In this document: positions 13,001-22,963 of the stretch, in pieces | Layout: each line of letters opens with the position of its first letter | Position numbering within the stretch: position 1 is the stretch's first letter | Source: Hibiscus mutabilis | Lineage: Eukaryota; Streptophyta; Magnoliopsida; Malvales; Malvaceae | Length of the DNA stretch: 64,000 bases | Direction of reading: 5' to 3' | Assembly: GCA_019671005.1 (NCBI GenBank) | Contig: JAGYYJ010000100.1 | Location: forward strand, 1 to 64,000 | Notes under the pieces: model-generated | The model's input: the letters and a program-made list of their open reading frames with translations, nothing else | What the model was told of the DNA's origin: nothing | Databases searched by the model: none | Made by a program: the position numbers and the translations under genes

Positions 13001-13367
13001 AAATGGAAATCAAGTTTCTAGAAAAACTAGGAATATAAAAAACCTTTACTAAAATTAAAACAAAGCCACTACTAAGCACTAATTCACAGGTCCCAATAGC
13101 TTCCGCATGCGACTGCATCTTGTTTTCCGAATAGATGTGTCACTCAGCTCCCACTGGTTCCCTCAGGTTTTTTAATCCCTGTAAGGAATTTGAGACATGG
13201 ATTGTAGAACCAGAATTAATCCACCATGTGTTATAATTAACATCAACCATATTTGACTCAAAGCAAACAAGTGAGATTGATTTACCTTTCTTTTCAAGCC
13301 AACCCTTATACTTGACACAGTAATTCTTCATGTGTCCCTTCTTTTTACAAAAGAAACACGTGAACTA
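10028..13367 (-). pseudogene. Copia pol (zinc knuckle, protease, integrase, RT, RNase H), broken
   Basis: Minus strand from 13367: zinc knuckle CFFCKKKGHMKNYC (about 13360-13319), protease WWINSGSTIHVSNS (about 13225-13184), GAG-pre-integrase LWHQRFGHIS (near 12800), integrase with ITFIDDYSR and GSPDQNGVAERRNRTLMDMV (12600-12122), RT with GCKWVFKTKRDSKGNIERYK and the YVDG box (11560-10950), and RNase H with GYSDSDFAG, STMEAEF and YCDN (10567-10028). The catalytic protease Asp is Asn and one RT Asp is Gly. The frame changes several times (near 12561, 12349, 12122, 11675, 11158, 10949), so no full polyprotein can be made. RNase H is the best-kept part. Confidence 0.9.
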
Positions 13368-14051
13368 TTTCTTTATGTCAGCTTGGGGTTGCATCTTAGC
13401 CTTCCCCTTTTGCTTAGCTTGGGATGATCTCTTTCCTTGAGTAACCGTCAGTGCACTCTCTTCCATCTCCAGTACAAGCCTACCATCTTCTTGATCACAC
13501 GTGGTCAAAAGTTCATCAATAGACCATTTATCCTTATGTGTGTTGTAAAAGATCTTAAATGACCCATATTGAGGTGGAAGAGTGTTCAATATATAGTGCA
13601 CCAGGAAAGATTCAGACATTTCAACCTCAAGTGCCTTAAGTCGAGCTGCCAAATCTCGCATCTTATTGATGTGATCACGCACAACTTTCACTGTAGTGAG
13701 CTTTAGTGATGTGAACTTTATAATTAGGGTACTGGCTAGTGACTTTTGAGAAGTCTAAAACCGTTTATCTATAGCCATTAATAGCTCTTTGACGTTCTCA
13801 TAATGCTCAATCGAGCCACGAACATCACCATGAACCTTGCTCTTAATGAACATAATACTTAAGCGATTGGGTCGCTCCCACTTTTTATATAGAGCAAGAT
13901 CAGCCTGATTGTTGGTGTCAGTAACATGTGGCTCAGATTTCCTTATAGAATAGTCAATGTCCATACACCCCAATTGAAGAAGAATACTCTCCTTCCAGAA
14001 CTTAAAGTCCTCACTAGTTAATTCAGGGATATCTACTTTATTATCAGACAT
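13368..14051 (-). pseudogene. Copia gag, broken
   Basis: Starts at 14051 with MSDNKVDIPELTSEDFKFWK, the usual copia gag opening. After a frameshift between 13755 and 13691 it continues with RDHINKMRDLAARLKALEV and LPPQYGSFKIFYNTHKDKWS (UBN2-type gag). It reaches a TAG at 13367-13365 just before the zinc knuckle. The capsid part of the copia polyprotein; the knuckle is counted with pol here. Confidence 0.85.
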
Positions 14052-14900
14052 ATTCATAAGTTGTAATGCTGCAAAAATAAATTGACATACATGCTTAATA
14101 TAAATTTGAGGCAAACATAAGTCATAATTTACCAATGCAAATTATGTAAATAATGAATCTAGTGACATAAAAATTGCCTGTAGGCTAAAATTTTAATTAT
14201 ATTAGATCCATTTTATGATAGAATTATTTTTCTATCCCCTATATAAAATTTATTAAATTTATTTTCATAATTCCTGTGGGTAATTATAAAAACCCATCTA
14301 ATAATTTTTACCTTAATAAGTTATGTAATGAGATTTAATATTAAGCTTTCCGTATGTGATTTTTAACCTTAGTAATTTTATTTAACTAAAGATGTTGTGG
14401 CTAGTCTTTAACTAAATAAAATTATGAAAATCACTTAGCTAGATATTAACCCTAAACTTTATTCAAAGTTGTTGCTAATTCGTTATGCAACATTTTATGT
14501 CTAGTCCTTATGAGATCTTTACTGTAATTTTATTTAATTAAAGTTGTTGCGGCTAATTTTCTAATTAAATAAATTATTTGGATCCCTATACATATATTCT
14601 ATAGTTTTTATTGCTTAATACTTTATGCAATAAATCTTAAAGTTTTATGTACCTAATTTTATGTATATAACTAATTACTGGATAAGTTATATAACATCTC
14701 TTAATTTAGGCACATACAATAATTATTTCTAAATTTTATTTTTAATAAACTAATTAATAAATTTTAGAAATTAATTTAATAAAATCTTATGATTTTAAAA
14801 GCAACATAAATTTTCTCAAAATTTTAGAATTTAAAGATCAACATGGCATTTTAATTTCGAGAAACATACAAACTTTAAAAACGACAAGGCAGAGATTTAA

Positions 14901-14916
14901 CCATGCTCGGATACCA
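14901..14916 (-). promoter_or_regulatory. Copia primer binding site (initiator Met tRNA type)
   Basis: The minus strand reads TGGTATCCGAGCATGG two bases inside the 5' LTR. The common plant form is TGGTATCAGAGC, complementary to the 3' end of initiator tRNA-Met; one early base differs. Confidence 0.82.
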
Positions 14917-14918
14917 AA

Positions 14919-15566
14919 TATAAACATAAATCGAGCAAAACGCAGCGGAAGGATCGAAATTCATAAATACCTCCAGCCATTGTCAAAACTGTATTCCAAA
15001 TTGAGATGTGGTTGCACCACCGTTAAGCACGTCGAACTACCGTAGAACCACCGTGGAAACACCTCGAACCACCGTCGAATACTTCAAACACGGCAACACA
15101 AAAAACTAAAATGCCAAGGATCTTCTAAGCACTCAAAACTCACTTAGATAGAATATGTGATTCTTGTGTTTGATGCTTAGGGACCTTAGGCTAATAGGGT
15201 ATTTATAGTGTTGGTTCACCATCAAGAAATCAACAATAATTGCCGTTAATGCCCCTTAACTCCCATATTTGGGAGAAATTATTACATAGTCCCGGCTCAC
15301 CACGTCATCCATGGTCATATCCAATGAGATTCATTCATTTAATGACATGTAGGAAAGGTGAAGATTCACCTTGGAAAAAAATGAGATGGAAAACTATTAT
15401 TGGATGTGACCATGGATGACGTGGTGAGCGAGACCCATCAAATAATTTTTCCATATTTGGAGTGGCAAAACCACCCACGAACCTTCATGCAATTTACGTG
15501 GGTAACTAAAGATTGAGGGAGGTGAGAAACGTGGGAATAAACCCACGAACCACACACCTGCCATCA
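14919..15566 (-). repeat. Copia 5' LTR, with nested MITE
   Basis: Homologous to 9297-9744. The terminal TG is now TA. It has an extra 11 bases near 15036 and a 179-bp MITE plus its 9-bp duplication. AATGG follows at 15567-15571, completing the target duplication. Confidence 0.9.
15273..15451. mobile_element. 179-bp Mutator-type MITE nested in the copia LTR
   Basis: Ends GAGAAATTATT and, reverse-complemented, GAAAAATTATT; the terminal repeats extend about 53 bp and share GCTCACCACGTCATCCATGG. It is flanked by the 9-bp duplication CATATTTGG (15264-15272 and 15452-15460). The other LTR lacks it, so it arrived after the copia element. A 9-bp duplication with long terminal repeats fits Mutator-like elements. 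Non-coding. Confidence 0.9.
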
Positions 15567-15571
15567 AATGG
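15567..15571. repeat. Target site duplication AATGG, right copy
   Basis: Matches 9292-9296. On the minus strand the P450 frame reads up to STI here and meets TGA in the LTR at once. Confidence 0.92.
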
Positions 15572-17029
15572 TACTAAGCTTAGGAGTCACTATATGATTT
15601 TCCACCATTTTGACGTGGTAATTTTTTATGATGGCCATTGCAGTGGCCTTCATCACGTTGAAAGCAATCTCCTTCCCGAGGCAGACCCTCGGCCCGGTGT
15701 TGAACACCAAGAACTTGTGAGGTGCTTCATGTTTGATCCCTCCATCATCATTGATCCACCTCTCTGGCTTGAATTCATGGCAATCCTCTCCCCATATCGA
15801 TGCCGTCCTTCCCATTGCATACGATGAGATTATAACCATCATTTTGTTATTGGTCCGATGTCCACAGGGAAGGGTGTCATCATGGACAGGAGTTCTTCCC
15901 ATGAAAGGAACAGGTGGGAACAGCCTCAATGTTTCGCACAGAGTCGCGTGGAGATACACCATTTTACTCATCTCTTCGGCGTCGAATGTTACCGTTTTCA
16001 TTGTCCCATGCAAAACCTGTTCCATTTCTTGTCTGATTTTGATTTCAACCTCAGGGTGTTTCGTCAGAAGCCAAAAGAACCAAGTGAGGGCCGTGGTGGT
16101 GGTGTCATGAGTGGCGAACATGATGCCTAAGACGTTGTCTCTTATTACTTCTTTAGAGATCGAAAATGGCTCGACAAGCTTGTGTCCGATCATGTGAAGC
16201 TCGAGCGTGTTGAAATCGACCTCCACGTCCTCCATTGTTGCTCTATTACTTAGTTCTTTTCGCTTTACTGATATATACTGTGAGAATAAGTGATCCAGAG
16301 TTATCCAAGCATCCTTTAACTTCTTTTCTTTTCCAACCCCAAGCCATTTTTGTAATCTCCAAACACTTTCGGGAAGAAGATGCCGAGCAAATATTGCTTC
16401 AAAAGCATCAGATATGGCGTCAGAGAAGCGACTTTCATGGGAATCGATACCGAAACAACTAGGATCATAACCGGTAGCCATTCTGCAAGCAATATGAAAC
16501 ACGTGCTTGCTCAACAGATGTTGAAAATCAACCGGAACATCTTTGCTCGAGAGACGATCAAGGCTTTGGAACAACTCTGCCATGCTATCCTGGAAAATCT
16601 TTGGCATCAGTTGCTGGAATCTCTGGTGACTTAAGAATCCTCTAATAAAGACCCTGTGATTCTTCCACTCATCGCGATCGGATTTTAAAAGGCTTCCTCC
16701 GAAAACATCGTACTTTTTTTCCACTCGGCACCTTTGGTATAGGCCGAGTAATTTGCGCTCATGATGTGATGCACGTCGGCAGGGTTGCTGGTGAATAAAA
16801 TGTTCATATTGGCAAACCAAGGGCCCTTGAAGAGAAATGCGCCCCCGTTGCTTTCGAGAATCTCGGTACTCTTGTCGAGAATCCGGTCGGAGTTGCTAAA
16901 GACCGCCGGCAGCATCCCGAGTACAGGCCAGTTCTATGGAAGCTTGGTGTTTTTGCTTGAATAGAAAAGAAGCACAACCAGCAGAGCTGTTGGTAAGATC
17001 AGGAACTGAAGGTAAGCTAATATTTCCAT

Positions 17030-17843
17030 GATGATTCTGACTCTTGTTGTCTGGAATTCTTCAGATTGTGCCACCATATATATATGAAAATGTAATGCTC
17101 TTATACGTAGAGTAAGCCAGGATATAAAAACTCATTTGCTTACGAGTTATGAGGAATTTTCAATGTTTAATGAGTCAAGGCTAGGTATCAGTTAGTCTGC
17201 TCTTACTTGTGCGTCTCACCTGTAATTTTATGACACGTGTTTTATACCAATGTTTTTTAAGTTTACGGTAGTACAACTTTAACTTGGCTATATATATATA
17301 AAAGAAGAGAAAAGGCTGAAGATAAAATGAGGATGAATCGGTGGCAACCACTCAGTGCTTAAAAGGATAATAATATCTTGAAAAAAAAATCAACATCCTG
17401 TGCTTACTCTGGATTTTTCATACTCTGTCTCTGTCGTTGAGAAAATCTAGGCTGACTTAAATTCATGGGAACAGAGGGTCTAGAAGTAGCCTTGACTCTC
17501 TCAAATTTTGAAATATTTGTTTTATGATCTCCAAAATTAAAAAAAAAATGTTAACATATATAATGCTTTTTCCAAAAGTTTAGAAAATTATTTTAATAAT
17601 TATCGATTTTTTTTTGGAATTTTATAGTTGACTCTCTCAAAATTTAAAATTTCAAAGCCATAATCCGCTTTTACATGAGAACGAAATTGTCGAAAGAATG
17701 TGGAGGATTGTTTTTTTTATCAGTCCTTAGATGCATTTTCTTCTCTTCTGTATATTCTGTAGTGCATTCAATCATTTATTTAATCTATACAGTTGGTGAG
17801 AAAATGTGTTAGTTCAAGACGAAAATAAACAATAAAATATAAA
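17030..17843. other. P450 pseudogene upstream region and spacer
   Basis: A TATATATA box lies at 17076-17085, about 48 bases before the P450 start on the minus strand, so the old promoter may survive. The rest is AT-rich with no gene. Confidence 0.45.
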
Positions 17844-18590
17844 TGTTGTATTATAATATTGAATCGAACCGAATACAAGAACAACATAGAAGCAACATAT
17901 TTAAATCAAACCGATTGGTAACGAAACCGAAAGGAAATGTGTTGAGGCTTGCACGAATACAACTTCCGTAAGATAAATTTTTGACCACTCCTATGGTGCT
18001 TGAGTTCGTTGGTCGTCTGTCTCCCAGGATACAACAACAAATGATCAGTCACAGTTGCACTGCCGTGAAGATCACGAACTTACTGTTGCCCATAATAAGG
18101 AAACCATAAATTATCCTTTTAATATTCCAAATACTCAAAAAGATATGTCAATAATAAGAAAATTTATTCAAAGTGGATAAAATATTCTTAGGTCCACGAA
18201 GGGCCCATCAATTCGAACATTCATGTCACACACGTCATAAAAGTGCACTTCAACATAATAAAGGGGATTGATTTCACAACCACTACACACATCACAATTT
18301 CCATTCAAATTATTCAATAATCATAAAGTGGTTAAGTATATATAAACACTTCACATTCCTTTTATCTCATCAATGTGGAATAAGAAATTTCTCTTCCTTA
18401 TTCAATTCACAACTACCGTACTTTGAGCATTAATTTCTCATTCATCACTCAATCGTTTTGAGCATATGAGATACCGATGTAAAGGTCTCATGGAGTTGAA
18501 TAATATCTCATAAAATCATTATTCGAATATCTACCTTTATCCATTGGAAATATGACTCAAAATTACTATTTTTCTCACATTTTTCCAACA
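17844..18590 (-). repeat. Solo or partial copia-type LTR (first copy)
   Basis: Begins TGTTGTATTATA and ends TTTTTCCAACA, so both ends carry TGTTG...CAACA. It shares ordered blocks with 25297-26153: CTCCTATGGTGCTTGAG, CTCCCAGGATACAACAACA, TTCTCATTCATCACTCAA and CCTTTATCCAT. TGTTGGAAAAAT (minus) is a common plant copia LTR start. I found no matching 5-bp duplication and no internal domains next to it, so solo status and left border are tentative. Confidence 0.65.
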
Positions 18591-19179
18591 GCAACACCTA
18601 TATTTCTTTTCTTGCTTCCTCGACAAACTCCTCTTCTGAAATTCCACCACTGTGCATAGCTTGCTTCCTTGAAATATCATGGAGGAGAGAAGATAAGATA
18701 AGCGTTGAAGAAGAGAAAGTAGGACAGCTACAAGCACTACTTTCAAGTTAAAAATTTATTTTATATTTATTGTACCTTTTTCTTACTGCCATGCATTATA
18801 TTTTTAAAAATTACCGTTTTTCATCTCCGTTTCTGTACCCATACTTGTATCAGTGCAATATAGCACATCATGCGCGCCATAGGATGTTGTTGGTTTTTGG
18901 GGTGGATTATAATATATAACCTCAATGAGTGTTAAGCCGATAATCTTTAGAGATTTCGTCACATTGTTTCCCGATTTCGTCCCAGCTTGAAATTTTGTAA
19001 ACTTCGATAACATGAGTGATTAAACTAAAAATTTATTAATAGCCGAGGTTTATTTTGATAGTTTACCCTTTGTGTAATTCATTTTAACTCATTCCGATTT
19101 TTCAATTAGTCAGATTAAGCCTTGAACACTTTTTTATTAAATATTCGTTAAATCCCTATAAAATTTGTAATTAAATAAA
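18591..19179. other. No gene recognised
   Basis: AT-rich DNA with a short hydrophobic minus-strand frame near 18740-18540 that resembles nothing known. No element boundaries seen. Confidence 0.4.
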
Positions 19180-19443
19180 AGGGTAAAACTTTGATACACA
19201 TGCTGTGTAAAATTAAATTTACATAAGCTTGTGTATTTACACTATAAAACTCAAATCTTAAATTCCTAACCCTAAAAACTAAACATTAAACCATAAACTC
19301 TATACATTAAATTCTAAACACTAACCTTAAATTCTAAACCCTATAACATAAACCCCTAAACCTTAAACTAAAACTCTAACCCCTAAAACTAAAAGGCACG
19401 TATAAACTAAAGTTTATACGGCATGTGTATCAAAGTTTTTCCC
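19180..19443. mobile_element. MITE built of telomere-like repeats, copy 1
   Basis: Termini are GGGTAAAACTTTGATACACA and the same sequence with one change on the reverse strand, so about 23 bp of terminal repeat. Inside are many degenerate CCCTAAA-type words (CCTAACCCTAAAAAC, TCTAAACCCTATAAC, AACCCCTAAACC). TTAAATAAA flanks both sides (19171-19179, 19444-19452), a 9-bp duplication. Copies 2 and 3 are at 26502-26733 and 38118-38389. Non-coding, and probably a non-autonomous Mutator-type element. Confidence 0.85.
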
Positions 19444-21872
19444 TTAAATAAATTCAACTCTAATTCTATTTTTTATTTAAATATTTTTGAAATTCTTGTT
19501 AACTTCCAAATTAGATAACTTACCTCCCAATATCTTATTCCAGATCATTCCTAACTGCTTGAGGGAGTTTGAATTGAGAAAGCAGAAAAAGAAATACATT
19601 AAGATGTTGGAAGAAATTAAATAAATGCTGGAGACATGTCAGAAATTAGGATGTATTTTCACGGACCCTTTAATTAGGCAACAAGACGATTTTAGTGTCA
19701 ATTTGGACCAAATTATGTCAAAGGTTCAAAATAAAGCCCAACGAAAAGAGGCTTGGGAGTTGGGATCGGTATGTGTTTAAACATTCAGTTTTACCCCCTG
19801 TATATTGAATTTTAATTCGATTTATAATTATAATATTAAAAAAATACAAATTTAAAATTTTATGATTGGTCCTAGTAAAAAGTATTATTTCTAAGAGATT
19901 CGAGTTCATTAAATGATTAAGAAAAAATAATATATGTTAATATAAAAGCACTAAAAAAACACAAATTTTGTATTATAAGAAGATGGAAGAAAAAGACAAG
20001 AAGAAAATTGCTCTAATTAAATCATATTATTTTAGATATAATTTGATAGGTGCTCTAAACTCTAACTATACATACTAAATTCTAAACTCGTACAAACTAA
20101 ACAACTAAATTGAAAAAAAAAGTGATATAAAAAATATCATATAAATTTCCATATTTATAACCTTTCATGTCTTTTTGAGCATAACCTGTATCATGGTGTT
20201 GGTACAGAATTGTACCCGTACTTTATGTCAATGTCTTGCTTCACTGAGACGAGTGCCTTGTTACTTTCAAGTGGGTTAGGATAAGCTTGATTTAAACAAT
20301 CTGGGATTTTATTTTCCCACCACTTGAGGTTCTTTCTGTGGTCTGAATTCGAACGTTGTACACTTTGTCAATTGTCAGCTTTTACTGTGGTCTGATTCAA
20401 ACAGACCTTCATCTGTTTTAAGATTAAAATTTTGACTGAATCTTGTCCAATTCGAAAACCAGAAGCCGTCATGTTTGAAAATCCTTCGAAATGAACTAGG
20501 TTTTATTGACAATAGCATGCAGAGTTCATTGCATCTAGTCAATTACAAAGAATAGTCCTAAGTTGAACTTTGGAGTAGTGTGTTTTAGGTTTTGTCTTGA
20601 ATGGGTTTGGAAATTTCCCATGCTTTACCACTTCCCTCGGATTCAAAGCCGAGACAAGCAAGTTGAATTCCTTAAATATCTTCTCTTTATTGTTATTTTT
20701 TAATTTTGCTATTGTCTGGTATGGTTTCTGTAATCCTAATGATTAAACATATATATATATCTTCAGATTTGTGTGCGGAGAATATTTTGATAGGGACAAG
20801 ACAAGCATCTGTCGGCAGATCATTTGACAAATGCTGCTCTGACAACAACATCAGCCGTATGATACTTGACATGTGTGACATTGGATATGGATATGATGGT
20901 TTAATGAAAAAGAAAGAAGAAAAGAGAAGAGTTTGGTTTGCATCTTTCACTGTAATCCGCCATTTGTGCTGTTATTTGTTCTCTCCATCGCTTCCCTTTA
21001 TTTTCACTCATTGTAAGATTCGTTGGTCCAAGTGCATTGCATCAAAAAAGGACAAAACACAAAAAACAAAATGGTCGACTGTCTAGTTGGAGCGCATGTT
21101 ACTCGTTCCTGTACTTTCATGGACCCCGGCGGTTTATTTTCACTTGAGCGCATGTCCCAGTGATCGTCTTGAGATGCAATGATCTTCAACCCCCAAAAAG
21201 AAAGATATGCACTTGAAAAAGGTTAAAAAAATATACTTCAAGTTTGGAGGGGTGATGTAAGAATTATTAGATTGTGTTTGTAAATAAATAGTTAAGGGGG
21301 AGTACCCTAGTAGTCGTATTAGAGGAGCAGTCAACTTAGACTCTACCCCACCAATTAGAAAAAGAAGGGATTTTCGTCCCAACACCCCCAAAGTCATAGC
21401 AAAATTGACTGTTCTGATAGCCAAATAAAAAACAGGTGCACCGCCATCCCACGCCGGGCTGCAAAAACTAAATGTCGTTTTCAGATAGATCGAACAATGA
21501 TCTTCACAAAGAAAAAATGTAGTCTTTAAATTCAGCACATTGCTATTTATGTGTTGGAGATTTGTCCAGCGGCGCCGCTCCATCGGCTTATCTTTGACAT
21601 TTGATGTTAAGACTGTTCGATCAAGACTGGTCTGTCTGAATCCATATTAAATTTATTCGACAAGGATGAACGTATTTGTCGATGTTCGAAAGTAGCCTAC
21701 AAATGATATGGTCCTGCATCCAACTTATTTTGAAGGTGAAAAATCTCATCATTTTTTTCTAAAAAGAAATGAAAAGGAAAGTGATAGGGTATATGAACTT
21801 TGTAGATCCGGTCATTTTTTTATATGTGCGGTTTGACTCAAAATAATTAAACAACATAACATGTTAAAATTT
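19444..21872. other. No gene recognised; possible decayed transcribed sequence 20160-21590
   Basis: 19444-20150 is AT-rich. 20160-21590 has more balanced composition, with short frames on both strands (for example 20706-21086 plus, 21583-21140 minus) that match no family I know and have no clear splice pattern. It could be an old gene or non-coding transcript remnant. Confidence 0.35.
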
Positions 21873-22222
21873 GGGTAAACTACCTTGGTGACTAGCTAAT
21901 TATTGGGTCCGACTTATTTTGACAACCCAACTAACAAACAAAAAATTTGATCACCAAACTATTTAATTGGTCCTATTTTAACCATCAGCGGTTAAGATTT
22001 AACAGAGGGGTGACGTAACTATTAATGTAAATTTGTATAACTACACATTTGGTCTATTTAGTTACCTATTATATTAATTTGAACCTAATTTTAATTTAAT
22101 TAAATAAATTAATCACTCAAGTAGGTGCCAACATGTGTCATCACCTTATTGGAGGAATTTAATTATTTATTTTTATTTAATAAATTTATTTTTCTCCCCC
22201 AATTAGGTGGTGACACGTGTCA
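21873..22222. mobile_element. Foldback MITE of the 1-374 family, truncated
   Basis: Starts GGGTAAACTACCTTGGTGAC. It follows the same block order as the reverse of 1-374 (AACAGAG GGGTGACG, TAATTACACATTT-type stretch, TTATTGGAGGA, GGTGGTGACACGTGTCAC). It stops abruptly at 22222 where another inverted repeat begins, so its far arm is missing or displaced. Confidence 0.65.
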
Positions 22223-22915
22223 CTGAACCAAGTGGTCATTTGTGATATAAAATACAAAATCTAATACATGTTTTGTTTGTTGTTAATGCAAGGAAAAAGA
22301 AATAAATATGAATTAAGAGGACTCGAACATAACACAGTTGAGACGTATAAATAACATTTAAACCACTATAGAAATATAATATTTAAGTTAAAAAGGAGAA
22401 AATTTTATATTTTTATATATATTAAAAAAATTTAAAATAATAGTTAATTCATGATTTAAAATAAAAAATAAAAAATTATATTAAAAATTCATTTAACTAA
22501 TTCAAACTCACGAATATAACTCTAATCATAAGATAAGTTTGATTTGGTTAAATGAATTTTTAATATAATTTTAAGTTTTTATTTAATTAAATTAATTTTT
22601 ATTAAAAATAAAAATATAATAATTAGTTAATACCATGAAAAATGAAATAAATAAGATTAACAATAAAATTAAAGTTGACTCAAATATAATTTTTTTTAAT
22701 ATAATTTAATATATATATATATATATATAAAATATTGTCGACTTTAATTTAAATATTATATTTCTGCAGTAGTTTAAATGTTATTTATGAGTCTCAAGTG
22801 TGTCATATTCGAGCCCCCTTAATTCATATTTATTTCCTTTTGCTTGCATTAACAACAAACTAAAACATATATTAGATTTTGTATTTTATATCACAAATGG
22901 TCATTTGGTTCAGTG
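22223..22915. repeat. Long inverted repeat (arms about 180 bp)
   Basis: The left arm 22223-22400 starts ACTGAACCAAGTGGTCATTT. The right arm 22735-22915 is its reverse complement with few mismatches, sharing ATATAAAATACAAAATCTAA and GCAATAAATATGAATTAAG-like blocks. The loop is AT-rich with an (AT)n run at 22709-22729. The right arm ends inside a tRNA-like A box. Origin unknown. Confidence 0.75.
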
Positions 22916-22959
22916 GCAAACCCATGCCTTTTACTCTCAGGGAACTTGGGTTTGAGTCC
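22906..22959 (+). other. tRNA-like pol III promoter motif (SINE head?)
   Basis: TGGTTCAGTGG (22906-22916) resembles an A box and GGTTTGAGTCC (22949-22959) a B box, 32 bases apart, as in plant SINEs. It does not fold into a convincing tRNA by eye. The solo LTR downstream has its target duplication overlapping the end of this motif, so any SINE body is interrupted. Confidence 0.5.
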
Positions 22960-22963
22960 TGGT

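Larger units (their letters stand above)
9297..15566 (-). mobile_element. Ty1/copia LTR retrotransposon inside the P450 gene
   Basis: LTRs at 9297-9744 and 14919-15566 flank a minus-strand internal region in the order gag, protease, integrase, RT, RNase H (copia order). The primer site resembles the initiator-Met tRNA complement, and a purine tract precedes the 3' LTR. The AATGG duplication is intact. The frames are broken: gag frameshift, in-frame stop before the zinc knuckle, further shifts, a protease reading NSG instead of DSG and an RT box YVDG instead of YVDD. The LTRs differ at roughly two dozen positions by eye (about 5%), so the insertion is old. The element cannot move on its own. 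Confidence 0.93.
9241..17029 (-). pseudogene. CYP96A-like cytochrome P450, broken by stop, frameshift and copia insertion
   Basis: On the minus strand an intronless P450 frame starts at 17029 (MEILAYLQFLIL, membrane anchor). It runs to 15567, then resumes at 9291 and ends with TGA at 9243-9241. About 500 residues in total, the usual length for CYP96A. Visible hallmarks are FKGPWFANMNIL, the I-helix ATHDTTTTA (usual AGxDT with Gly replaced), ETLR (ExxR), PERW, and the haem loop FNTGPRVCLGKEIAF with its Cys. Family members hydroxylate fatty acids or wax alkanes in the ER, so this copy probably came from wax metabolism. Three lesions: TAG at 16936-16934 after NTKLP; a frameshift at the T7 run 16714-16720; and a copia element between codons STI and LQMEHGLMVTVGKRCG. 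The sub-family call is from motif memory; CYP86 is the alternative. Confidence 0.88.

Noticed and set aside
15858..16634. Plus-strand frames over the P450
   Set aside because: Antisense shadows of the P450 reading frame, with no motifs of their own.
18537..18746. 69-residue minus-strand frame with hydrophobic start
   Set aside because: No homology seen, beside an LTR remnant, no leader or splice context.
19250..19400. True telomere or chromosome-fusion scar
   Set aside because: The telomere-like words are degenerate, of mixed spacing, and enclosed by terminal repeats and a 9-bp duplication shared with two other loci.
22906..22959. True tRNA gene
   Set aside because: A and B boxes are present but acceptor and anticodon stems do not pair; kept only as a tRNA-like motif.
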